A stretch of DNA of 11,227 bases from Anaerolineae bacterium (lineage in GTDB: Bacteria > Chloroflexota > Anaerolineae > 4572-78 > J111). The translations under genes were made by a program, and so were the position numbers. Below are positions 1-5,584 of the stretch, one piece after another. Position 1 is the first letter of the stretch. The number at the start of each line of letters is the position of its first letter. The stretch spans positions 1-11,227 of the forward strand of contig JAGRCC010000800.1 of NCBI GenBank assembly GCA_020433785.1, written 5' to 3'. The notes below the pieces were generated by a model. That model saw only the letters and a list, made by a program, of their open reading frames with translations. It was not told where the DNA came from and did no database searches.

Positions 1-624
1 AGCGCCGCTGACATTGCGTCTAAGGACCGACACGCCATGCAAACCGGTCGAGGTTTGTTAGCTGGCCGGCCGGTCGAGGCTATTAGTCTAAGGATTTTGC
101 CGGATCGTTGGGGCGAAACCATTGGCCCCTACAGCAGCGTCGAGTTTGCTGCTGCTGGCTGTGCCATCGATCAGGTCGGCGAGATCGTCGTCAGCGGCGA
201 CCATGTCCTGACCGGTTATCTATCCGGTCAAGGCGACGAAGAGACGAAATTCAAAGTCGATGATATCATCTGGCACCGTACGGGGGATGCCGGCTATCTG
301 GATCGGCACGGGCGCTTATGGCTGTTGGGTCGCTGCGCGGCGCGGATCGACGATGAGCGTGGACAGCTCTATCCTTTTACCGTGGAATGCGCGGTTTCTG
401 GTCAACCGGATATTCAGCGCGGCGCGGTGATTGCTCATCAAGGACAGCGGGTGCTGCTGGTCGAGTTCAACCGGCCTGTTAGCGCCGCCCGAGTGGTTGA
501 TTTGAAGCAGAGTTTGGCGTGGGCCGGTATCGATGATATTCGTATAGCTAAAAGATTACCCGTCGATAAGCGGCATAATGCTAAGATTGATTATCCGGCT
601 CTTCAGCAATTAGTTGGGGATTAA
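1..624 (+). CDS. Acyl-CoA ligase-like adenylating enzyme (ANL superfamily), C-terminal part only
   Basis: The frame is open from the first base of the window to the TAA at 622-624, so this is the 3' part of a longer gene whose start lies outside. The protein carries the late ANL core motifs: GEIVVSGDHVLTGYL, then HRTGDAGYLDRHGRLWLLGR, which contains the ribose-binding Asp of the TGD motif and the hinge/GR segment. Near the end, RHNAKIDY should supply the catalytic Lys of the C-terminal lid. The ANL reaction activates a carboxylate with ATP to an acyl-AMP, usually followed by thioester formation. The RHNAKI ending and the GRLW(F/L)xGR stretch remind me of OleC-type beta-lactone synthetases and fatty-acyl-CoA ligases next to them; this is recalled family resemblance, not a search. 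The substrate cannot be assigned from this fragment. No intrinsic terminator hairpin follows it. Confidence 0.85.
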   Translation, partial: SAADIASKDRHAMQTGRGLLAGRPVEAISLRILPDRWGETIGPYSSVEFAAAGCAIDQVGEIVVSGDHVLTGYLSGQGDEETKFKVDDIIWHRTGDAGYLDRHGRLWLLGRCAARIDDERGQLYPFTVECAVSGQPDIQRGAVIAHQGQRVLLVEFNRPVSAARVVDLKQSLAWAGIDDIRIAKRLPVDKRHNAKIDYPALQQLVGD

Positions 625-674
625 AGAAACATTTTGCATTTTAATGTTGTTTTAATCTTTGTTGCGTATTCTAA

Positions 675-692
675 TTGTGAAAAATTACACAA
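675..692. promoter_or_regulatory. Candidate Rex operator, distal site upstream of ndh
   Basis: The site reads TTGTGAA-AAAT-TACACAA, matching 13 of 14 fixed positions of the Rex consensus TTGTGAA-N4-TTCACAA. It sits inside a wider inverted repeat, AATTGTG (673-679) and CACAATT (688-694). Rex is the NAD+/NADH-sensing repressor, and ndh is a classical Rex target in Gram-positive bacteria. The same word also fits a CRP/FNR-type TGTGA-N6-ACACA site, so family assignment rests on the ndh context. Confidence 0.6.
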
Positions 693-731
693 TTTATACA
701 GGAGAATTGTAGCTTGATTTTTACCGAGTTT

Positions 732-749
732 TCGTGAAATTTTTCACAT
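732..749. promoter_or_regulatory. Candidate Rex operator, proximal site over the ndh -35 region
   Basis: The site reads TCGTGAA-ATTT-TTCACAT, 12 of 14 consensus Rex positions, with a perfect GTGAAA/TTTCAC core. Its centre is 57 bp from the distal site. Its right half contains the proposed -35 (TTCACA, 743-748), so binding here should block RNA polymerase. If the regulator were CRP-like instead, the centre would lie roughly 40 bp upstream of the predicted start of transcription, a class II activator position. Confidence 0.58.
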
Positions 750-773
750 TACAAACTCTGATGAAATCATAAT
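743..773 (+). promoter_or_regulatory. Candidate promoter for the ndh leader
   Basis: TTCACA (743-748, 5/6 to TTGACA) and CATAAT (768-773, 5/6 to TATAAT) are separated by 19 bp, slightly longer than ideal. Transcription would start near 780, giving a leader of about 200 nt before the ndh ATG. The -35 is embedded in the proximal Rex-like operator. Confidence 0.45.
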
Positions 774-801
774 AAGTGATTGAATAAAACGTTACCCAAT
801 C

Positions 802-930
802 AGGGGCGAGATTTTTGAGACGAAGCTGTCAGCAACTTTTGAAATGATGATTGAACTATCACCGCTGGATGGCGGCTGATGATTTGATCATCAGGCCAAG
901 AGGTCAGGGCCTCGTCTTTTTTATATTTTT
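802..930 (+). promoter_or_regulatory. Structured ndh leader: hairpins followed by a T tract (possible attenuator, riboswitch-like element or small RNA)
   Basis: A 9-bp closing stem is possible between AGGGGCGAG (802-810) and CTCGTCTTT (911-919), including G-U pairs. Inside it lie CCGC/GCGG (862-865/872-875) and a perfect 8-bp hairpin CTGATGAT-TTG-ATCATCAG (876-894). A competing stem, AGGCC/GGCCT (893-897/908-912), precedes CGTC and six T residues (917-922), which looks like a weak intrinsic terminator. The competing stem shares bases with both the closing stem and the perfect hairpin, so the states are mutually exclusive, as in attenuators. I recognise no known riboswitch class. It could instead be a short RNA ending near 925. 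Confidence 0.4.
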
Positions 931-983
931 GCCGGCGGACTGGTCATCCGTTGGTTGTTAAGTCACATCAAATGGAGCAAAAA

Positions 984-2327
984 ATGGTACAGAAAGATAA
1001 ACATCACATTGTTATTATTGGTGGGGGTTTTGGGGGGTTGTATACTGCCAAAGCCTTAAAAAGTGAAAACGTTCACGTCACCGTTATCGATAAACGGAAC
1101 TTTCACCTATTCCAACCCCTACTCTATCAAGTAGCGACCGGTGGTCTGTCGCCAGGAGATATTGCCTCGCCGCTGCGGGGGATTTTGAGCGCTCACAAGA
1201 ATACATCCGTGCTCAAGGCTGAAGTGATCGATATCGATCCTGAAGCGAAAGAAGTTGTTTTGCGGGACGGCGCATTGAATTATGATACGCTGGTAGTGGC
1301 CACTGGGGTGAGCCATCACTACTTTGGCAACGAGCAGTGGGCCGAATATGCGCCTGGGTTGAAAACAATTGAGGATGCGTTAGAGATGCGCCGCCGCATT
1401 TTGCTGGCGTTTGAAGCCGCTGAGCGCGAAACCGATCCGGATCGCCGTCGGGCTTGGATGCGGTTTGTGGTGGTTGGCGGCGGCCCCACCGGCGTTGAGT
1501 TGGCCGGGGCGCTAGCCGAGTTGGCCCACACCACGCTCAAAGAGGATTTCCGCAGCATTAATCCGGCTGAAGTTGAAATTTTACTACTGGAGGGCGTTGA
1601 CCGAGTGCTGCCACCTTACCCGAAGGAACTATCGGCCAAAGCGCAGCAATCGCTGGAAAAGTTGGGCGTGACCGTGCGCACCAAGACAATGGTGACTGAT
1701 ATTCAAGACGATCAGGTCACTATTCGCCGCAATGACGAGACAGAGACCCTCAAAACCCGCACAGTGCTATGGGCGGCTGGCATGAAAGCGTCGCTAATGG
1801 GCCACATTCTGGGCGAAAAAGCAGGCGTTGAGTTAGACCGCGCCGGCCGGGTGATGGTCGAACCGGATTTGACGATTTCAGGGTATCCTAACATTTTTGT
1901 CATTGGCGATCTGGCGAACTTTGTTCATCAAGACGGCCAATCGCTGCCGGGAGTGGCTCCGGTGGCGATGCAAGAGGGTAGCTATGTGGCCGAAACGATC
2001 AAACGGCGGCTGCGCAGCCAATCGTCGCCGCCGTTTAAGTATTTCAACAAAGGCAATATGGCGGTCATCGGGCGTAACGCCGCCGTGGCTGAGTCGGGCG
2101 GGTTGAAGATTTCCGGTTTTCCGGCTTGGTTGGCCTGGGTTTTCATCCACATTTGGTATTTGGTCGAGTTCGATAACAAATTGATGGTGATGTTCCAATG
2201 GGCTATCAACTATTTCACCCGAAAGCGAGGTGCCCGACTGATTACCGGGCAAGACCCTTTTCCCCTAGTGGGTCACGAGCCGATTAAAGAAGAGGCGGTG
2301 GAGCCACAGCCGGTTTCCGTTGGATAG
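984..2327 (+). CDS. ndh: Type II NADH:quinone oxidoreductase (NDH-2)
   Basis: This single-subunit, non-proton-pumping dehydrogenase oxidises NADH and reduces membrane quinone. In 447 residues, the FAD Rossmann motif IIGGGFGG is at 11-18, the family signature FHLFQPLLYQVATGGLSP at 40-57, the second Rossmann fold for NADH (VVVGGGPTGVELAGAL, with Glu172) at 162-177, the FAD-contacting IGDLANF at 307-313 and the quinone-side segment APVAMQEG at 325-332. The C-terminal stretch 379-412 is rich in Trp and Phe and fits the amphipathic membrane anchor of NDH-2. An upstream in-frame TTG (951) and ATG (972) exist. I choose ATG 984 because GGAG at 974-977 is spaced 6 nt from it and the FAD motif then begins near residue 11, as usual. 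It stands alone between its regulatory leader and a strong terminator. A specific NADH- rather than NADPH-linked activity is inferred from the family. Confidence 0.93.
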   Translation: MVQKDKHHIVIIGGGFGGLYTAKALKSENVHVTVIDKRNFHLFQPLLYQVATGGLSPGDIASPLRGILSAHKNTSVLKAEVIDIDPEAKEVVLRDGALNYDTLVVATGVSHHYFGNEQWAEYAPGLKTIEDALEMRRRILLAFEAAERETDPDRRRAWMRFVVVGGGPTGVELAGALAELAHTTLKEDFRSINPAEVEILLLEGVDRVLPPYPKELSAKAQQSLEKLGVTVRTKTMVTDIQDDQVTIRRNDETETLKTRTVLWAAGMKASLMGHILGEKAGVELDRAGRVMVEPDLTISGYPNIFVIGDLANFVHQDGQSLPGVAPVAMQEGSYVAETIKRRLRSQSSPPFKYFNKGNMAVIGRNAAVAESGGLKISGFPAWLAWVFIHIWYLVEFDNKLMVMFQWAINYFTRKRGARLITGQDPFPLVGHEPIKEEAVEPQPVSVG

Positions 2328-2333
2328 TTAACC

Positions 2334-2372
2334 AAAAGCCCCGGATAGTTGTATAAATCCGGGGCTTTTTTT
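2334..2372 (+). terminator. Strong intrinsic terminator after ndh
   Basis: A perfect 13-bp stem, AAAAGCCCCGGAT (2334-2346) with ATCCGGGGCTTTT (2357-2369), closes a 10-nt loop and runs into seven T residues (2366-2372). It begins 7 bases after the ndh stop. On the minus strand the same hairpin lies just after the basic mini-ORF and could also end the convergent glucosidase transcript, though only four T residues follow there. Confidence 0.92.
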
Positions 2373-2373
2373 A

Positions 2374-2436
2374 TTAACGGCGATTTTTCTTTTTCGATGT
2401 TTTGGCCATTTTCCGCTTTTTTTGCTTGCTGTTCAT
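2374..2436 (-). CDS. Possible 20-residue, highly basic mini-protein
   Basis: An ATG at 2436 opens 20 codons ending with TAA at 2374. More than half of the residues are Lys or Arg, with runs such as KQKKRK and SKKKNRR. It starts 4 bases after the glucosidase stop codon, a distance that favours translational coupling or reinitiation, and ends directly before the shared terminator. Against it: the G-rich stretch upstream (GGGGGA) is about 14 nt from the ATG, too far for a normal Shine-Dalgarno, and AT-rich sequence easily yields Lys codons. If real, it is probably a nucleic-acid-binding peptide, but the sequence shows nothing more specific. Confidence 0.3.
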   Translation of the reverse strand: MNSKQKKRKMAKTSKKKNRR

Positions 2437-2440
2437 GGTT

Positions 2441-3772
2441 TTACACCGGTCCCCCGCCAGGTCGAATGATGACATCGTTAATTTCAGCATTGACAGCAGA
2501 GAGAGGCTTAGCCGCTAGCAGATCGTCAAAAAGGGGCAGCCGGCCTGTACGAAGGGCATTTTCAGCGTATAGAAACATCGCCGCTGACCAGGCTTGCTGC
2601 TCGAAGCCCATCGGGTTGCCGGTTTGGCCGTGCAGCCACTCATTGAAGCCGCCGTCTTGGTTGATAAAGTGCTGATTGGCTTCTGCCAGCAGATCGAGCA
2701 GGCGTTCCGCTTCATTGAGCCAGTTGTGGCGCACAAGTGCAGCTACGTGGAAGCCGCCGATCATCGGCCAGATACCACCGTTGTGATATTGGTGGGGCAG
2801 GTTGAGGTTACGGCTGCGATAATATTCGCGCCATTCGCTTTGGCTGGGGTAGATGGGCGGGTGGATGGCTTTGGTCGGGTAAGGATGGGCCATGCCGACC
2901 TGTTGCATATAGCGCAGGATATGCTCCGTGCGATGGTGGTCAGCTACGCCGGTGAGCACGGCCAGCAGATTGCCCAGGCTGTCGCACCAGTCGCCGTATT
3001 CGCGGAAGGCGACCCAGGGCAGGTAAAAGGGACGGCTGGAAATGGTGCCGATGTTGTGGTAGAGCATGAACCACTCCAACCTAATATTTTTGAGTTTCTC
3101 CAAATGCTCGGCGAAATGTTCAGCCACCCAGCAACGATCGATCCAGAGCAGCAGGTTGATCCGTTCATGGATGCCCGCCGCATCGATCTCCGGTTGGTGG
3201 TATGCCGCCTCAGCGGGCCGATATTTGATCAACTCTTCGTGGGCCAGCATCGTGGCGTAGTAGAGGACATTGTCATACAGTACGTTGTAGCGCACGGCCA
3301 GCAGATCGATCCAGTCGCCCGCTTCGGGAATTTCAAGCAACCCACACTCATTCATATCCTGGTATTCCAGCCAGACCAGTGCCTTATCAATAGACGGCCA
3401 ATGGCGCTGCAGAAATGCAACATCGTTGGTCAAATGGAAATGCAGATAATGTCCTAAAATGTACCACAAATTACCATCGACCGCACCGGCATTCTCGGTG
3501 CTGATGTAACCGGTGTCAGGATTGACGTTGAGCTGAATCAGCCCCCGTCGCGATTGATGAGCGCTCATCGTCTCCAACGAGGCTCGCCCGGCGGCGGTAA
3601 GGTCGGGATCGCCCGTAGCGGCAGCGCCGAGGAAGGTGATCATGCTGTCTCTGGCCCAAATCTGGGGATAGCCCGCGGCCAGCCCTGAGGCGCGAAAGCC
3701 GTGGCGCGTCACGCACCGGTGGAGGATGTCGAGGGCGTGTTGGTGGGGTTGGATGAGGTGAGCGTTTTTCAT
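2441..3772 (-). CDS. Amylo-alpha-1,6-glucosidase / GH100-like (alpha/alpha)6-barrel glycoside hydrolase
   Basis: This 443-residue protein has the hallmarks of six-hairpin glycosidases of the glycogen-debranching/GH100 type. GYPQIWARDSMITFLG (34-49) has the substrate-site RD pair, PEAGDWID (149-156) a GDW motif, YHNGGIWPMIGGFH (329-342) the conserved NGG-W segment, and GFNEWLHG (375-382) plus FEQQAWSAAMFLYA (390-403) the final barrel helices. By analogy with related enzymes, Asp153 and Glu378 are plausible catalytic acids, but this is inference. It should hydrolyse alpha-glucosidic bonds in the cytoplasm: there is no signal peptide or membrane segment. Debranching-type alpha-1,6 activity, or an invertase-like activity, cannot be separated by eye. 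ATG 3772 is preferred over the longer frame to 3874, because a consensus extended -10 sits 6 nt before it and the family similarity begins soon after. It is convergent with ndh. Confidence 0.78.
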   Translation of the reverse strand: MKNAHLIQPHQHALDILHRCVTRHGFRASGLAAGYPQIWARDSMITFLGAAATGDPDLTAAGRASLETMSAHQSRRGLIQLNVNPDTGYISTENAGAVDGNLWYILGHYLHFHLTNDVAFLQRHWPSIDKALVWLEYQDMNECGLLEIPEAGDWIDLLAVRYNVLYDNVLYYATMLAHEELIKYRPAEAAYHQPEIDAAGIHERINLLLWIDRCWVAEHFAEHLEKLKNIRLEWFMLYHNIGTISSRPFYLPWVAFREYGDWCDSLGNLLAVLTGVADHHRTEHILRYMQQVGMAHPYPTKAIHPPIYPSQSEWREYYRSRNLNLPHQYHNGGIWPMIGGFHVAALVRHNWLNEAERLLDLLAEANQHFINQDGGFNEWLHGQTGNPMGFEQQAWSAAMFLYAENALRTGRLPLFDDLLAAKPLSAVNAEINDVIIRPGGGPV

Positions 3773-3776
3773 TGGG

Positions 3777-3788
3777 AAATTATACCAC
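3777..3788. repeat. 12-bp direct repeat, left copy
   Basis: AAATTATACCAC at 3777-3788 recurs exactly at 8438-8449 in the same orientation, bracketing the AT-richer accessory segment. It coincides with the extended -10 of the glucosidase promoter, so it may be a shared promoter word rather than an integration scar. Confidence 0.4.
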
Positions 3789-3807
3789 GATGGTGGCCAT
3801 ATTTCGA
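3779..3807 (-). promoter_or_regulatory. Extended -10 promoter of the glucosidase gene; probable leaderless transcript
   Basis: Read on the minus strand, TCGAAA (3807-3802, weak -35) is 17 bp from TATAAT (3784-3779), which is preceded by TGG to give TGGTATAAT, a perfect extended -10. Only six bases (TTCCCA) separate TATAAT from the ATG at 3772. Transcription would therefore start at or within a base or two of the A of ATG, leaving no room for a ribosome binding site. Confidence 0.7.
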
Positions 3808-3967
3808 GCCATTCGGTTAAGGTCACCACAAATTTACTTTCTATTTGCCAAGAGAAATAATGCAGCTTACCCAAAAATTAGGGTGGAGGATCTTGTGAAT
3901 GAGGAAGGTGTACGATCAAATCAGATAGACTCAGCCATTTCTTTGGTATATTAAGTCATAATCATGA

Positions 3968-4570
3968 TGTCGTGGGCAGGTTATTAACTGTATCCAAGAC
4001 GGACAATACTGCGTCTTGCTTGGGCCTCGCTTTTCAGGGAAAACAAGTCTGTTACGATCAGTGGAAAAATATTTGGTCGATGATTCGAGCCGAAACTACG
4101 TGTACATTGATTTGCGAGACATTGAAGTTTCAACCCAAGCTCGATTTTTTGCCGGACTTTTCGAGGTTATCCTTAGCAATATTGAGCTGCCATCCATAAC
4201 CGATTTATTCGGATCGGTCAGCGAGGTCAATAAGCAAGAATTTCAAATATGGTTGCAAAACTTTCTAAGTCAACTTGAGGGTGATCTGGTCATCGTATTT
4301 GACCATCTTGAAGCTATTCCACGAGACTCACTTCAAACCCTGCTTGATGCTTTAAAGGTGACTCATAAGAGGTCCGATAAGGGTTGGTTGATCACGGTAG
4401 TTTGTGGGGCATTGGGATTGGCAGAACATATAGTGGGGGTAAACTCACCTTTTAGAGGAATATCTAAACCCGTTTTCGTTGGAGACATAACGGACGAACA
4501 TGGCCAAGCTCTGCTTGATAAACAACTCGCTAAGGAAAAAATAAAGGTCTCGCAAGCGGGTCAAGCGTAG
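3968..4570 (+). pseudogene. Truncated AAA/STAND-type P-loop NTPase fragment
   Basis: The open frame after a TGA at 3965 reads RGQVINCIQDGQYCVLLGPR, then FSGKTSLLRSV, a clear P-loop (GPRFSGKT). It continues with YVYIDLRDIEVST, a Walker B-like LVIVFDHLEAI and a sensor-like LITVVCGALGLAEHI followed by SPFRGISKPVFVGDIT. This order is that of the AAA-like NTPase domains common in cyanobacterial and Chloroflexota signalling proteins. In those relatives about 25-30 residues precede the GxYCxVLGPR strand and a GGHPYL-type helical segment plus further domains follow; here both are missing and the frame stops after SQAGQA. No ATG start fits: the first usable codon is TTG 4016, inside the P-loop strand. 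A GGAGG (3885-3889) before GTG 3895 opens only 19 codons in another frame, consistent with a frameshifted or deleted 5' end. A short stand-alone NTPase domain is possible but less likely. Confidence 0.65.
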
Positions 4571-4612
4571 TTGTAACGTTAAAGATATCGTGCTTCTTGG
4601 TGCCTGTGAAAC

Positions 4613-5554
4613 TCAGCAAGACAATTTTATATATTTGTTTATCAACTGATTCAGAATGACTTCGTGTTCTGCCACAAAGGACCAATCCGCATTCTCATAC
4701 CCCCATCTAATGCACCCCAGGCTGTCCACTAATTGACAAATTACGCGTGCTTCATCCAGGGAGGGTAAAGGCCTAATGCTGGTGTAACCGGCAAGGAAGT
4801 ATGACTCCGAACGAGGTGCGGGTAGGAAAAACCGGTCAAATACCCTGGCAAAATCCCACACTGCTTCCCCGATTTGTGCATGCTCAAAGTCAAGTATACC
4901 GGTGATTTGCCATTTTTCATTGATACGTGTTACAAGAATATTCTCCGGCTTGAAGTCACGATGAATCAATCTAGGCTCTCTAACGAAACAGGCTAAATCT
5001 TTGAGTTCCTCGAAAACTTCGTAAATCTTATCAAAAAGTTTCGCGGATAGAAGGTTGTGCTCAGAAAGAAAGGCTACCTCACGATCAAGTAATGATCGCA
5101 AGAAAGAGGTCCACGGACTATCAAATTCAATAAAAGATTCAGTATCCCATTTTCCGTAATTCGGAAACAATCGACTATGAATCATGCTCAGCATTTGACC
5201 AGCTTCAAAGAACAAACTTTCAGGACAAAAAGCGATGACATCGCGGAGATTTGAACCCGCTAAATGAGTGAGCAATAGCCAATAGCAATTACTATTCAAT
5301 TCTCCGGCTTTTAGAATATGTGGCACTGGCAATACACCTTTTAAAGTTTCTAAAGCATACTGTTCAGCATTCCAGAATGAACGATTCGCCATGATCCGCA
5401 AGATTAATTTGTCACCGCCTTGTAGTGTTAAGATATAGTTTCGATTGCTACGACCGACTCTTGCCCTGTCAAAAGAAAGAATGTCCAATTCAAGTCCAAG
5501 CAGTACTTTATTCACTTCATCAATTTCTTTGAAGAAATTTTCAGCAACGATCAT
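4613..5554 (-). CDS. Aminoglycoside-phosphotransferase-fold (APH/ChoK-like) kinase
   Basis: The 313-residue protein has the APH-family kinase core: an N-lobe with NYILTLQGGDKLILRIMA (39-56) and Glu64 as the likely helix-C-type Glu, then the catalytic loop LIHRDFKPENILV (196-208) with Asp200 and Asn205, and the metal-binding ITGILDFEHAQIGEAVWDFARVFD (217-240) with Asp222. The family transfers phosphate from ATP to small-molecule hydroxyls (aminoglycosides, choline, homoserine and others) and occasionally to proteins. Nothing in the sequence identifies the substrate, so drug resistance should not be assumed. The gene starts 30 bp after the STAND NTPase stop on the same strand with no promoter between, so the two are almost certainly cotranscribed. 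The ribosome site is weak (TGGGA about 15 nt upstream). No terminator hairpin is visible below 4613. Confidence 0.85.
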   Translation of the reverse strand: MIVAENFFKEIDEVNKVLLGLELDILSFDRARVGRSNRNYILTLQGGDKLILRIMANRSFWNAEQYALETLKGVLPVPHILKAGELNSNCYWLLLTHLAGSNLRDVIAFCPESLFFEAGQMLSMIHSRLFPNYGKWDTESFIEFDSPWTSFLRSLLDREVAFLSEHNLLSAKLFDKIYEVFEELKDLACFVREPRLIHRDFKPENILVTRINEKWQITGILDFEHAQIGEAVWDFARVFDRFFLPAPRSESYFLAGYTSIRPLPSLDEARVICQLVDSLGCIRWGYENADWSFVAEHEVILNQLINKYIKLSC

Positions 5555-5584
5555 TCTTTAATCACATTCCCATTAGTCCCAGAA

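Noticed and set aside
676..691. CRP/FNR-family site instead of Rex
   Set aside because: TGTGA-N6-ACACA fits, but the longer TTGTGAA-N4-TACACAA match and the ndh context favour Rex; kept as an alternative in the feature notes.
951..983. TTG 951 (or ATG 972) as the ndh start
   Set aside because: GGAG at 974-977 is correctly spaced only for ATG 984, and the extra residues precede the normal N-terminus of the FAD fold.
1878..2252. 124-codon open frame antisense to the ndh 3' half
   Set aside because: It mirrors conserved NDH-2 codons; no start signal or family resemblance.
2594..3457. 287-codon open frame on the plus strand inside the glucosidase gene
   Set aside because: It is antisense to a gene with clear family motifs, has no ribosome site, and its composition is that of the opposite-strand shadow of GC-richer coding DNA.
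3773..3874. 34-codon N-terminal extension of the glucosidase
   Set aside because: It would be translated through the promoter; the extended -10 at 3779-3784 puts the transcript start at ATG 3772.
3772..3954. 60-codon plus-strand frame between the glucosidase start and the NTPase fragment
   Set aside because: Most of it overlaps the glucosidase promoter and has no recognisable motif; only its last 19 codons (GTG 3895 after GGAGG) were kept as a possible remnant of the broken NTPase start.
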